A DNA stretch of 64,000 nucleotides from the NCBI GenBank assembly GCA_024734555.1, contig JANPWX010000651.1, positions 2,076,347 through 2,140,346 of the forward strand. Reading direction: 5' to 3'. Below, piece by piece: positions 26,301-41,300 of the stretch. Source of the stretch: Trochalopteron elliotii (taxonomy: Eukaryota; Chordata; Aves; Passeriformes; Leiothrichidae). Each line of letters opens with the position of its first letter. Position 1 is the first letter of the stretch. Made by a program: the position numbers and the translations under genes. The notes under the pieces were generated by a model. It searched no databases. It saw only the letters and a program-made list of their open reading frames with translations, and was not told where the DNA came from.

Positions 26301-29300
26301 TCAAGCCAGGACATAAAATGACAGCTTAGGAGGGCAAGGGCTCACTCGCAGCAGTGCTGCTCTGCTCAGCATTGGCCTGGCCCCTGATGCCAGCACAGTT
26401 AAAACCCAAAGTGACTCCAGCCTTGGTAACTGGGGGCTGTTATAATGGAGAAAAGTGTTTGGTGAGGCTAAGAGGAAGATTTCGGACCCCTGAGACACAG
26501 AGGTCTGAAGAGCTGCTGGAAGTTACATTTTCTGTACACAGAGAGAACAGGGTGCACTCCAAGGAGAACATTACCACAAAAATGAGATTGGATGTGAATT
26601 TACAGCATTTCAAGTGCTGTCTTCTCCTAAGTACATGTTTAGTCTGTGCTGAAAATACACAGCTTTCAAATACCCCTCTTTCAGTGAATAAATTAGTGTT
26701 TCACACTTACCACAGAGAAAGAACACACCCAGGCACTTACAGGGAATAACCAAGGGGCATTATATTTACTCTTTAGCTTGCCTCCTACTATCTTGTCCAT
26801 GACATTAGTGTTGGAAAGGTCTTTTGGGAGAGAAAAGTAACAAGAAAACAAGGACACATGTAACACCATCACAAGCAAGCGAAGTAATTCTCTCCTTCTC
26901 ACTCTCTCTATGTGAAAACTTCCATCCCAAAATATTTCAGAATCCTCCCTCCACATCCCACTGCTAACATTCAAGGGTGTTGTACCCAGAAAACAGTATC
27001 TGAATTCCCTGCATTGTATAAGACATGCAGAGAGGTGGAAAGATTAGAGAGAACAAGAGGAGTGGGAGTGAGTATAAAAAGTGTTATGGCAACAAAGACA
27101 TAGCAAGGGGGTTAGGAGCTTATTATGAAAACTATTGAAGTTACAGCTGTTAAACAACATCCCTGTGGTTAGACTGATGAAAGAAACATGCAAGTGTTTA
27201 TTAGGATAAGATACATAAATATAATTAAATAAATAAATAAATGTAAGACTGAGAAAGGCCAGCAAAGTACCTGACTGAGACTCATGGTACAGTCTGAGCA
27301 ATAGTGGAAAGAGATTTCAACATTTAGTAGGAAAAAAAGGACAGACTGGTTTTCCCTCATTATTATTAGGTCTGTACAGCAGCCTTGTGGAAGGGGGTAT
27401 GTTCTTCCAGAGCTGGGAACATTTACCCTAACCCTAACCCTAACCCTAACCCTAACCCTAACCCTAACTGTATTGTGAGTGCCCAAATCCTTGTCTCTAT
27501 TGCTGCAGGACACAGATACCCACTTATTCCTTTGCCTTCTCCAGCAGAGTCCCAGCCACCAGCCATGGGTGCTGTTAAACCCCGGGGGAGTACAATCCCC
27601 TGCAGCTGTAATTGATGTGTTTATGCTATTTATCTGCCGAGCTGTCTGCCGTGATTAATTGCCTGCAGGCATATGTGGAGGGCTCCAAATGTCATATTAT
27701 TATATGGCTGTCATATTTCATACAGATGGATCTGCCTGATGAGGAGCCGGATCGATTAAGTAACAGAACGTTTCAGTACGACCCAGGCCGAGACAAATGG
27801 ACGGAAAGAGCTCCAATGAAGTTCTCCAAGTACCGCTTCAGCACAGCCGTGGTCAACGGGGAGATTTATGTCTTGGGTAAGAGGAAACAGATTTTTAACA
27901 GATAGCATCATGACTTTTTCTTCTTTCCACCTATTTTTCTTTGTGAAGCGAAATATCTCACCCTTTGTTACATGCTGTAGGGCAAAGTACCTCGTACTAA
28001 ATGGAGAGTATTTTTCTGAAGTTATTTGTTCCCCACATTATTTCTTACTTCTGTAATTATGTAGATTAAATTATGTGAATGTGGAGTGTTCTGGATTCGT
28101 GCAACAAAGATACTTTGCTTTTTAAGATACATTTCTTTGGGGTATCAGTGTGTGCCATAAATAATAATGAATTTTAAAAGGTGAGTAGAGAAGCCTTGAA
28201 TTACAGGTGAGCAATGAAACGCTAAGGAATATACGTGGCATCGTGAAGGAAAGGCAAAAGGATAAAGAAAATTTTGATTTCCCAAAACTAACCTCATGAG
28301 TGTCTCCTGATAAAACTCAGTGAATTCTTCTCTTCCACATACCTCAACACAGTGCATTTAAAAAAAAAAATCTAAATATTTCCTTTTGTCAATTTTTGAT
28401 TGAATCCTTTCAGGTTTTGTGTTTCAAAACAGTACTTTGAACAAAAGTTTTACAAGTTGGGGAAATCAGTTCAATAATCTCCTACCTACCTCAAAATCTT
28501 TTGCTCCAAAATCTTGTTGTGGATAGATATACGACTGGAAAATTCTTGGAGAAGCAGGGAAAAAAGTTCCTCCAGTCAATCTATAGGTGGGCTGTGAGTG
28601 ATTCATGCCCTTCCATGCTCCCATGGTCTCATGGGCAGCATTAGGCATGAAGAAAGCAGCAATTCTATCAGGACCTCAGGACATTTCAATCCCCTCTGCT
28701 TCAAACTACCCCTACTTACAAGCAACAAACACAAAAATACAGTCTTATCAGCTTAATACATGTCCTGTATCAGAGTGTTCTGGCTTTGTCTGGGTTGTTA
28801 CATACCAGAGATAAAGCAGAGTTTGTTCCTGCCTCATAACACAGGAAGTGCCTCACAGGGGGTTATACAGGAAAGGTGTCTTTGAAGCAGAAGAGGAAAG
28901 TGGCTTTAATGCTGCATTTGTCTTTTAGAGAAACTTCTTTCTCTTAAGTGGTTTGAGAGGAGAGATGCTCATAGGCATAACCAGGAGGAAGGGTGAAAGA
29001 AGCCCATATGGAAAAGTGAGTTCTGCAAACAGAAAGCCGTGTCATTATTGTCAAAGGTTAGTGATGGAGAATGTCAGTGTGCTGTTAAATAATGAGAGTG
29101 TTGGCTGCCCAGGTTCAAAGGTGCTTTGAAAACATGGAGACTTCATGCTTTGTAAAAGGTTAAATACATATAATTATTTATACTGACACTGATGCTCTAA
29201 TGGGGCAGCAGAAGCAGCTGGAATAGCTGGGAAGAGAACAGCAGCATTCATGCATTTCAGTAAGAAGTGCTTCAAGATCAAGATCTCGAAGGCTGTGATG

Positions 29301-32300
29301 ACAAAGGGAATCAGAGAGAAAAAAAAGCAGCCGCCTTGGGATGCATGTGATAAAACAAATTGACAGTCTTCTTCACAGCTAGCCTGACACTGGCACAAGG
29401 AAAAGGAGTGGCTAATGGGAAAAACAGCATTCATTTTCTTCCCTCAAAATCTCACAAAGCAAGAAGCATATGTGAGAGATTACAGTAATGAAATGTACAG
29501 ATAGAACACGAAACGCAGCCTTAAATATGAAAAATGCCTGTTCAAATGGCACTGAGGAAAGTTCATGGTCTCATTGACCTTCAGAAGCATAAAATAAAAA
29601 GCATTGGTTCTGTATGTGTAGCAGCCAGTGCTGCAGTATTCAGGGAGCTGAACACTAACGTTAATTCTTTCTTACCTGCTAGCCAATACCAATAATGCTG
29701 TGTGCATGGGAGAGAAAATCTTTGCTACAATCTCATCTGCACATGGGTGGTAACAGGGTTTTTCTTTGTCTCCATCATTTTGCTGTTTCACACACCTTTT
29801 CACAGCAGTCTTTATTTGAGCCTCTTCCTAAGGGAACCAATGCACTTCATGCTTAGTTTAACAGTTTGCTGCATTGGACCCTTCACTCTTGCCACTAAGT
29901 TTAACTAAACATTTATAAAGGCAGTGCTTGTTTTCAGTTTCAACAGTGTAAATCTGGGGTAATTTCACTGTAATGGACAAACTTGCTTGTGATTAATACC
30001 AAGGGTAACTAAGCTCACACGCTGCTCCAAGCAGCAGATTTTTAAGATTGGGCTATTTTTACCATTACATTTCTGAGCCTGCCTCCCTTCTGACCCTCTG
30101 CCCACTCAAGGTGTAACTGCAGCAATTGCAGACATGGATGAGGTACCATCAGGTACCAGGAATATCAGTTGCAGAGAAGATGTTTTGACCTAGGTCTGGG
30201 CTGCTTTCACAAACTCCCCATTGCCAGTTTTCACAAACCTTGTAAGAACTTCAACATCTATAAATCTGCGAAATTTAGTTGAAACTGGTCAACAGGCACA
30301 AAAGCAATATAAGGTAGAGAAAATAATGTAAATGTAGCTAGAGAACACACATATAGTTAGAGGAATTGCATAAGTCTTGTTTTGTTGGGAAGTCAAAAAA
30401 TATTACAACTAATTTTTTAATTGAAAGATAAGTCTGAGCCAAAAATGATTGGTCAGCAAATTCTGCCTTTGAAATCCACCTGCAGGAGTATGAGTGGAAA
30501 GGGAGATTTATCTGTTAAAATTAAGAAGACAATGTGGTTGTTAAATGTTAACCATCACAGTCTGAAAACTCTGTGGAGAGATTAAAGCATTTTCCAAGAC
30601 CTCTTGGAGAGAAGCAATTTCCAAATGAACTCTGGCTGGAAACAGTGATACAGACATTATATTGACATCTTACTCTGCAGACACCACACCTCATCTCCAG
30701 CTGCAAACTCACACTCGCCAGCTGTAATGAAACCTCATACAGCAGAGCTACATTCCATGGTTTATCTGTGGTGACAGGTTCTTGTCACCTGGTGAGTTCT
30801 CAGGCTGCTGGGCTGTGAGGTGGGTCCAGTTCCCCTTTGGACACAATTGTGATGGTCACCCTGGCTGGGGGAACAAGCAGTTCATGGCATTGAGAGGAAG
30901 GCAGTGAAAGTGTTCTGAAACTGGCTGATGTGGGACTTGATCATGCAGATGATGTTCAGGAGAGAATGGGAATGGAAAGAATAGAGGTTGATAGTGACAC
31001 AGCAAAGAATAGCAACTGCCATGCAGATAGTAAAACCACTGCAGGCTCCCCAAAGCTGTGGATCCCTTGGACATCACCCCACTCCATAAGGAGTGTCAGG
31101 CACTCTGAGAGTCTAGAAAGAGGCTGTCAAGGGTGATTTGTGCAAAAAGACACATTCTGAAGAGGATCATAGCTCATAGGTTGTTCTCATGTATTGGACT
31201 CAGAGATAGCTCAGGCATAATGACTAAACTTTTGTGCTATAGATGAGAGAAAGACTTTTGTTGAGTTTTTGCTATTGATACCCTCTCCAATCCTAATGAA
31301 AATTTCTCATGGTGAACTGTGTGTACACACTTCAGAACTTGGACATCTAACAGGATTCCTACAGGTACGCCCACTTTGCCCACCATTCTTGTTCCTTTTG
31401 GGGTGCATCATCTCCACGGGCATCCTGCAGTCTGCAGCCAGCTAAGGAGCTGCTGGGGGCTGCTGAAGGCAGAGGAAGGAAAGGAAGAGAGGCAAGGTGG
31501 AAGCAGGTAAATGCAAGATATGTTCTGTATGCCTGGAGGACCACACCCTGCTTCCCAGGAATAAAAACATGAAATAAAGAGAGACTTCTAGCTGGGCACA
31601 TAGTGATGCAGAGAAATCAGATTTCTTTCAAGTAAGTCTTGAAAACAAAGTCCTTAAATGAAGTAAAGGTGTCAGCTCTTTCCAGCAGGATCTCTTACAC
31701 AGGTGTCAGCACACTAAGGGACTCTAGAGCATAGATGAAAACTCATTGCCAGAGAAAGTTGATCCTCTCTAATGTCTGTGATGTATAAATGCAATTTATA
31801 TTATAAATGTGAAGTAGAAAGAATTGATGGCATACTAGCTTTGAATAAGGTGAAGTAGTAGATTCTTTGATAGACAAATCTAATTTTTATTCTCATCCAC
31901 GTAGATGTAAATCTGTAGTAGGTAGTCTGCTGATGGCAGTTGCGCTGTGTCAAGATCATTTTATTCTCACCCAGAGCAGAACCTCATGCTTGGTCTTTGA
32001 AGTGTTAATTTCTGAAAAGTCCTATTGGCACAGCACAGAGTATGAAGTCACTGTCCAAAGACCCTTCCCAGACTAATTGCCAGCTCCAGCATGTAAAACC
32101 CTAATGACTTAAATGGAATTATTCTGGAGTCACACTGATGGAAGGAAAATGAGAAATAGATCAGAGTTTTTGATCTGAGTATTGTTCAAGAACCCGTACT
32201 GTGTGTCTTAATAAGCAACATAATTATTGTCTGTTTGCTGTGTAATGTTCCTAGAGAATCTCATGCCATTTATACACCATACATAATCCTCATAAGAAAA

Positions 32301-35300
32301 TGAACAGCATTTCCTAAGGCTCAAAATCCTTTCTCCTATTCATCTCTTTTCACTGGTCTCAGCTCTTTCTCTCCATATTTTCCCAGGAACATAGCTATAT
32401 TTGTTGGAAAGCCCAAGAAAGAGCAGTATTGTGTTCTTAATGACACAGGCAATTGAGACCCTTTTGGAAGAAAACCAGATGGGAGGGCTCTATTTAAGGT
32501 CATGCATTTTAATCTCTCACTTAAAAAAATATCCTTTCTAGCTACTTCTCCGAAAACATATCACAGCCAACATACAAATTAGGAAAATTTATCCAAATTA
32601 ATCCATTTGAATGCCATATTCATTACTTATGATAAAACACACTCTGTAGAGCTAGTGTCTCTGAAATACAGGTCTCTGTTAAAAAAAAGTTGTATCACAG
32701 TTTTAACCATGTGTTGCTTTTATGCTGTATAATTCCTGCCTTATAAATAATAATGTATTGAAGGACTTAAATGAGAAATCCTATTAGGGAAGATTTAGGA
32801 ACCAAAGAATTTTTGTTTATCCTCCTCAGACTGGCATCTTACCTCTTACAACTTGGGGGTTTTCCCCCCTGGGTTCTTGTTGAAAGCTTCTTTTAAGTTT
32901 TAAACAGTTAAATGAGGTTCAATTAAATACTGAATGTCTTGATCATAAAATACTTATTTAAATATTTACTTTGGGGTCTCTCTGGAAAAGAAAGTGTGTG
33001 TAGGAGGAGCTGGAAGGAGACATTTTAGCTTTCATGCTTGAGTATTAACTGTGCATTTGAATAACACTTTCTTTTAAAATAAACATGTCTATTTATAAAT
33101 ATGCTTTGGACTTCTGACAAGTAGCAGCTTATGGGTCTGATTCTAAGCTTTTGTATCTGTGCAACAGCCTCCAAGGTGTCCATGTACAGGGAGAAACAAA
33201 AATAGGCAGATAAATTGGTCTGATAGATGAGATTGAAACTGCTTTCTACACACTTAAGTATTTTCAAAGGAAGTGAGAAAAGGCATTTTATGAGAAAAGA
33301 AGGAGCTGAATCTGAAACATTGAGCATGCTTAGGAAGACAATAATCTGTTTTATCAGCCCTGCTTCTAATCAATCTTACACCTTCATGTCTTCTACAAGC
33401 TGCATTACCTCATCTGCTCTGCTACAGGTTACCAAAGGATGACAGTGCTCCTTGGTTTCATCTGTGGAAGTGCCTGCCAGGGCTGGTTTATGGCTCCCTC
33501 ATTTCTCTGAGACACCAGCCCTGCCTAGCAGAGAATGAGAGAGAAATGTAACTGCTGAGACTCAGCTTGAGTGCTGGTAATGAAGGGAAATGTTACATAG
33601 GAGACTAGCATTGTACATTCCAGAGATCAATTTAATAATGAATTACTTTATGGGAGACAAATCTTGGATTTCATTTGCCTGTTGAAGAGTTACTCTTTTC
33701 TTTTTTTTTTTTTTTAAACCCATTTCCCAGGTTCCTTTGATAAAAATTTGAAGAGACACTACTAAGAGCACACGTTGCTTGGTATTGTGATCTGAGGACT
33801 CAGTTATAGGATAAAGAATAACACTGTCAGTACCCTGAGAGCACTAACAAGTCTTGGTCATCCTGAGCAGCATCACTTGGGGCCTCCCCCCACCCCTTTT
33901 GCCCAGAGATCCACGAGCATCAGTTAAACACAGGCCTGAGGGGTCAATTCCTTCTGTGCTTTTGCCTGACACCTGCTGGTAGGGCCTCCTGCAATTGCCC
34001 ATCTCTGGTTCTGTGGAGCTGTGCCTTCATGGTGAGCTCATTACCCAGCTTAATTTCCCTCTGGAAGCAGCTCTGCTCTTCTTGTTCCCTGATACACTGC
34101 CCTGTCTGAGAGACAGTAGTGCATGTCAAATTTCAACCAAATTATGAGGTGTGAATCTGGTAGTCAGTCTCAATGGAGCACAGTCCTCTGTGTACCCCCA
34201 GCCACCTCGTAGGTGTTATTTTGTTCAACCACCCTGTCTATGCAATGAGCAATCTCGACTTTCATCTGTGTGGTTTTCTTGGAAGAAAAGAATTTGTCAC
34301 TGTTGGACTTGGCTGCCTGGCAAATTTAATTCCATAAGAGGTCGGTGTGGATGAGATTTAGAAGTGCAATTCCTCTGCCTGTGCAATTCCAAAGCCAATG
34401 CCTGCTTTATATCAGTGACATGGGTGAAGTCAGTGGATGCTGGAATGTTCCCTATTTCTTGTAACTCAGCTGCATGTCAGGCTCACTCCTATAGAAATAT
34501 TCAGAGGTATTTAAGCAGTTATTGCCTTTGCACCTGCTGAACTAATTATTCACAGTGACTCTTTACCACTTCACCATCATTTATAGACCTTCTCCCCCAG
34601 GTGGTGGAAGGCTATGGTGTTATTAAGGCTGATGTGGTTCTAAACTGCATTTGGTCTCCCCCAATGAGCATGGGGTAGGGGAGAGGCAACTGACCCTAGC
34701 CCAAGCTGGGTGCTTTGCCTTCAGCAAGATAACAAGCAGTGTGTGGGTAGAGCACGGCACAGAACTGTGCCTCATTGAAATGCTGAAGACGTGCTAATCA
34801 CATCACCTGCCCTGCCTTGCCTTCTTGCATCAAAGGATTGTCTTCTTTATCCTGACTTCTTAATAAAGATCATGTATTTTATTTCTATATTTATTTTACT
34901 AAGGAAGCTTCATGTTAAGTTTAAAGTCCATTAGTACCACTGCTTTCAGAGTGCCCTTGAAAGTATGTTTAATTGCAGACTAATCCACGTGTGATATGGA
35001 AAGCTCTCAAGCATTAATGGGTTGTGGAACACAAAGGTGGCTTCAGTGGTTATTTTAGTCCTTCAGTGGAATCTGAAATATCTCCTAGGAAAAGTGCAAT
35101 TGTAAAAAGCCTGAAGTATTGAAAGGGTGTATTTGTAAGGGATAGGAAGACTGAGTTCTGGGATTTAATCTTCTCATATGATCAATGTGATAATGACAGA
35201 AATGTTTAAACTCCCAGTGAGAAATCCATCTTCCCTGCACAAAGGACATGAAATTGAGCTTTAGGCAGAGAACTGAACCAGGTCGGGTTGAATTCACCTG

Positions 35301-38300
35301 CTCTGTTCATGAGTGTAGCTTAACAAAGGACCCTCCCCACATTATGGGCATGGAAACAGACATTGCTGCCCTTGGCACACCTGCTGGGATTCCCAGGAGC
35401 TGTGACCAGGTATGTTTTACTGACCCCATCTGTAGTTTTGGATGGTTTAAGGCACAGTCTCAAGTACAGCATACACTGCTGATGGATCACTCGGTACAAG
35501 AGGGTCCCTCAAATGACCTAAGCCCCTATTCCCTCTTCTGTACCCTGCCTTAGCTCCCTAAATGTCACCCCCATTTTATGTAGAGGCTCCTGTAGGAACA
35601 GAGCATGAGCTCAGTTTTTCAGCTGCTCTATCCAAAGAACCTGAGATAAAGACAATCTTTGTGGTCTTAACTATAGTTCCCTATGTCTCTACTTGCATTC
35701 CTGATGGTTTCATGAATATGAATGAAGAAGCCAGTGGGACAGGACGATCTGGATTCTTGAGTGATGGAGCAGAAAGTGGCCAGAGTTGCCTGACACAGCA
35801 AGGGGTTTTTTCCTGCCAATTTAAAATCTCACATGGTATATACATTGTAGATGATGAATAGCCTGGTTAATGCGAGATTCCTCCACTTGGTTGTAGATGT
35901 GAATTGATTTAAATTTGAGACATTTTTTCTTGTTGATTTTTGTATTCAGTTCTTTGGAAAGAGTCCTGAGACAGCCATTTCCATTAGAGGAAAAAATATA
36001 CTTTCTCACAGGAGTAATTATCAACTTGTGCATCTGGGAACACAGAAAAAACAGTGCTCAGAGAGTCTGATATCCTCCCTTCCTTTGTTAGCAACCTTTC
36101 AAGTGTTAGGATTGCTTTAAGAGAGGAGGCTGAGGTTCATGATTTCTTGTTTTCCAGAATTCTCTTTTTCTAAGCTTGAAAATTGAATTTTACTCCCCTC
36201 TGATTTTTCCTTCTTCCTTTCTATTTGCTGACAACTTAGTTTTGCTATTGTAAACTGATTATGAAATTGGATTTAGCTGAAATAGCTGTGCAGGGTTTAA
36301 ATAAAATGGAGGTCTTTTTTTCCTTCACGACTGTCTCTGATAAAGACTAAAAGGATTAAAAGAGGTTAAATATAAGTCGCTTAAACCACCCCATGAAGGT
36401 TTCATAAATAGTAGCTCTAAAATTTTTCATGTAGTAGCTCTGAAATTTTTCAAAAGATGCACCAATAAGTCCTGGAAAACTACTTTTCTAATGACTATAC
36501 AGGAAAAATATTTGGTGGTGGATCTCCTGGACTGGCAGCTGAATGTCTTCATTAACAGGTAATGGTTGTGAGGTTTTTTGGCAAAAAATCGCTGACTGCT
36601 TTGTCAGTTTGTACCTGATTATTTGTGTACTTTCTGAAGTCACCTTGCCCCACAGTTACTCTATTTAGAAAATTACAATAAAAACACAGTAAGAAATAAA
36701 CACCTATTATGCTTCTAGAAAAGTTCAGGGCCATTTTGTTCACCCCCCTCTTGCTGCTTGAAATAATAAGGCAATCAGTAAAGTTATTGGTTTCTGACAT
36801 GCTGCATGCATTCCCTAACTGGTACCATTTATTCCTCTGATTAAACAAGAACCTCTTTCATTTTTCACATGAAGACTTTTCTTTTGGCTGAGTGCATATT
36901 CTTCAGTGGGGTACAGTAACAACTGGGCCAATTTAAAAATATCTAGCTTGACAACCAGCAGCCATCTGTCATTGGCACCACAAAGCTGTATTTTGAAAGG
37001 GTCAATTTAGTCAGTGGGGAGTTTAAATATTATTGGTTCCCAGTTAAAAAGGCCTTGAGAATCTCTCTCTGCATTACACTGCAGTATGTGGACTGTACAT
37101 AAACTGGTGGCAAATTGTCTTGCATGCTGTAGTCTGTGAATCTGCCAATGGAAGCTGTACAATCAGCAACCCCATGAGATAAGCAACCAATTAAATATCC
37201 TTATCAATTAAAAATTTTTATTAGCTCTTAATTGTTTTCTTGATAAATTTAGGGGAATATTGTCCTTTCCTAAGAATGGCACCTCTTTCACGAGTCATGA
37301 AGGTGTAGTGGAAAAGACTCCACAGGAGAGCATAATGCTTCTGGCATAAAGAATAATACAATAAGTAAATGTCTGAATTCTGAAATACCCCAAGGAATAG
37401 CTCAGTGAGATTCCACCATGAGAAAGACTCAGCAGGGTGATCCTTCCCTTTTTGACATGGAAATGATTAGCAAAATTCCATGACCAGTTAATCTCTGCCT
37501 CAGCTCTCTTAGGTGAATCAAGCCTCAGAAAGGAGCCCATAAGGGCAAATGCTGCTTTGATTAAGGGTGTTAATACTGAACACATTTAGATGCCAGCCTG
37601 GTGTAAGCACACACTAAGGAGTATCTAATACAAACTGCAAGGACCTTGCTGGTGGGTATTGAGGCAAGCAAAGATTTGCTGTGCTGGAAAATGAGATGAA
37701 AACTAAACTTGGTGAAGGTTTTCAATATCAAATATTGAACAAAACAAACTTCTGTTAATTTCAGCCAGAGGAAAACTTTCTGCTGATGATAATGGACACT
37801 GAATTTTTGTTTAATTTTGCTGCTCTGATGCAGGTTTAACTGGTTTTATCTTTGCCTGACTCTAAAATACAGATTAGGAATACAGTGCTAGCAAATTTGG
37901 AGTGTTTCAGCCCCATTTATAGGGAGCTTTCTCTTGCAAACACTTTTGGAGAATGAACAAAATATTTAAAAAATAACACAGTCCATTTTAAGAGGTAGAT
38001 AGAAAATCATATGCAAGTAAAACTTGGAGCACTAGGGGCTCATTTCTGTGACAGACCAGCTTAACAGCACTAGGGCCAATATATTTTAAAAGCAGCAGAA
38101 CCAGCACAGGTTGCACTTGCAGTCCTTTCCCTTTGCATATGCAAGGGCATAATTACATGCTTACAATGCATTTTGGATTTGCACAATTGAGCAGCCCTAC
38201 ACGTGTATCTGGAATGCCAGCCTTCATGTAGAAATGGTTTGCCTATTGCAGTCATTTTAAGTTTAAAAGTAGTCACAGACACATACATGCACAAAAGAAT

Positions 38301-41300
38301 GCCATCAGTGCTCATTACAGAGTATTGTGTCCATTGGCACAGATGGAAAACCTGCGCAGGCACGTCAGCATATTAATTCCTGAGAACCAAAGGCTGTAAA
38401 TTCAAAACGTGGATTTGATCACTGGAAGGGATTTGGGAAGGCAAAGCTGGCGAAGTACTATCACAGTACAGTGTTTCCAGGGTGCACAGGGATCTCAGGT
38501 ACACGTGCAGCCTGCCCCAGCAAAAGGAAACTGGGATCTGTTTCAATCCTGCATACTGACTTCAATCTCCCTAATTAACCACTCGACAGTAGGGTTTGCT
38601 GCTAATAACTCAGCTGACACTCCTATGTGTTGTATGGGTTTGTTCCTGGAATTCGATTTGCCTTAAGAAGTAGGTGTAACTTACCATAAGAGATAGGTGT
38701 CATATTTTTCTTTTATTGAAGAAAACTAACCAAAAAACACAAATAATGGTTGGTAATGCGTGAGGGTCAAATCCACCAACAGTATTTGAAAAATAGGTTT
38801 TGATCCATTGCAATTTGTCCAGCAAATAGAACAAATAATGATGACAATTTCCACCATATAGGAAGAAAACAAAACAAAATACCTTTGTGTTTTGAAGACA
38901 TTCTGCTTGTCCTTCCTTAGATGTGAGACTTCAGAAAGGATCTTGCTTTGGTGTCTGTGGATAACGTGCTGTAGCTTCTGCTTTCAGTTCTCTCACAAAC
39001 TTCTGAAGCTGCAAAGAGGAAAGAGTGGGAGATGAGAAGATGTAAACAGAAAATGCAGCCAGCAATGTATTTTACAGCAGAACATGGGACTGCTACATTT
39101 GACCTATGTATCTTTTGCAGGAGGAATTGGATGCCCTGGTTATGACAGAGGACAGACACGGAAATGTCTTGATGCAGTGGAGATTTATAACCCTGATGGA
39201 GACTTTTGGAGGGATGGACCCCCTATGCCTTCTCCCCTCCTCTCCTTACGAACAAACTCTACCAGCGCAGGCTCTGTGGAAGGGAAGCTGTACCTCTGTG
39301 GAGGATTTCATGGAGCAGGTACTAAAATGAGTCCAACAGTCTCTGTGCAGTTAAAATCAGTTTCACTGGACACAGACAGACCCGATGAGTGATCAGCCTT
39401 ATCAGGTGGCACTGGCATGCCCTGGAGCCACAGACCTGATTCTGCCCTTTGAACTGCCAGCTCCTAATGTCAATACGAATTGGGTTCTGTTTGACTTTTG
39501 CTTTTTCTCCTTAACAAAACACAAAAATTCAAGGATATTTCTGATCTGAACTAAACCTGCCCAAATCTAAAACCTCAGCAGAATTATTCTGGATTTACAT
39601 TTAGAGTCACAGAAATGAGGAGCTTAGTGTTTTATGGACATTAGACAACTTGGGTGTATTTGCTGAAAATTAAGGCCCTGTCCATCAGCCCTTAGCCATG
39701 TTATCTCACTCTGCCTATTTACTTAAATGCTTTTTGTAATCAACCTTGAAAAAGCTTGTGTACTTAATAAGTACCCTGGATAGGGAACTGAGATACAAAG
39801 AGACTAAAGTTCCATATCTAGTGATTGAAATAATCCTAGCTCCATGAACGCCTTTCTTCTTTTAAATCTTCTTCCTTCCAAACTTGCTTAGCTTTATCGA
39901 GATCTCCAGTGCCAATAACCTGTCTTTTTTTTTTCATTATAAATGCAAAGGATTGCAAAACAAACACACTTAAATGATTCTGCTATATACAGCTCCCACC
40001 CCAATTTCCTTTCTAGGAGAAAGCAACAGCACAGATAGCAATAGCAGTTATCCACTGCAAATAAATGTCATGTCAGCCTCACTGTTGACCAGGAATGGTC
40101 ACATGGTATCACTGGGAGATATATCCTTCTCATTACACTTTTACTTGCATAACAACCTCTAAACTTAAAGCTGCTGTTATTTTAGAAAGATGATTTTCAT
40201 CAGCTAGTTCACAACTTGCCTTCTGCTTTCATTTGCTACTGTTTGAGGAAGCTGCTTCCTGAAAACAATTGTTTGGCAGCTCCCTAGCAGGCATTTTCTC
40301 ATGTAATTTCTGTTAAAAGTTCTGTGATGTCAGAGAAATTATGTTTATGACAACTCACTGTGTTTCCATTGCAAACCTTGTGCCATTCTAGTTCTTTTTC
40401 TCAGCAACATTATGAAAGAGCTTAAAGTTAGTGGGTAAAAATTTCAAAAGGCTAATCATGGGAAATGGTTGAATCACTATCCCTGGAGGAATATAAAAGA
40501 CGTGTAGATGAGGAACTCGGGTACATGGTTTAGTGGTGGGATTTGCAGTGCTGGGTTAATGGTTGGACTGGATGATCTTAAAGGTCTTTTCCACCCTAAA
40601 CAATCTGATGACTCTGTGATCATTAGCACTGAAAAATGAAGCAATTTTGTTTCAGGTGACTAACAGATTAATATGAGATTTTCTGACTAGGGTAACTTCA
40701 GAGCCATAAAAACGATTTCTGTACAATACCACCACAATCTGTCACTGAGTCATGTATAAAAAGTGGTTGTTCTGGGAGAGGTTGAAAGTCTTCCTGTGGA
40801 TTTCATGAAGGCTGTCTTTTGTGTATAATGCCAGCTCAATGGGATCCTGATCCCTTCCTCTACTATTGCAATCTATATCATTATGTATAGAACTCCTCTG
40901 CACTAATAATGTTATTTAGATTGGAAAACAAGAAGTCAAAGTCAGAAAATGCCAGTTTTGCAGTTACCTGTGCCTGAATTCTGACCCCCTACATGTGTAT
41001 TCTGTACACCAGTAAAGAAGTAGTGTGTAGTTGTGTTGTTAGACATTGCTATGGTGTCTATTAACAAGGCAGCCAAAATAGGAGTCTCACTGTCAAATCA
41101 AGTGCAACCACATAGTTTAGGAATTGAGAGGAACCCGTTAAAGACGGGCTCCTTAATGTGACTTTCAAGTTACTAGCTTCTAGCTACCATCATCAAGACA
41201 AGGATGGGCAGAGGCCATAAACTGAACATGAAGATGTCACCTGGCTAGCCTCTCTCCCTGGCCACATGCTCTCTGCATCCTGGAAAGGGCTCTTGCTTAT

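Larger units (their letters stand above)
24560..27725 (+). other. KBTBD12 intron 2 (3166 nt)
   Basis: GT...AG intron, phase 0. It contains an ATAT stretch near 24985, an AAAT microsatellite near 27225 and the telomere-like repeat at 27426-27467. The final 120 bases before the acceptor include a 12-bp palindrome and a homeobox-like TGATTAATT core. No other gene was seen. Confidence 0.9.
27877..39120 (+). other. KBTBD12 intron 3 (11.2 kb)
   Basis: GT...AG intron, phase 1. Mostly AT-rich unique sequence with a 15-T run at 33701-33715 and a 23-base local duplication near 36411. Open frames inside (for example 35248-35553 and 36552-36848) show no recognisable domain. No CR1 or other mobile element was recognised. 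Confidence 0.85.

Noticed and set aside
27420..27480. True telomere end or assembly misjoin
   Set aside because: Only seven hexamers are present, and unique sequence plus exons of the same gene lie on both sides, so this is interstitial.
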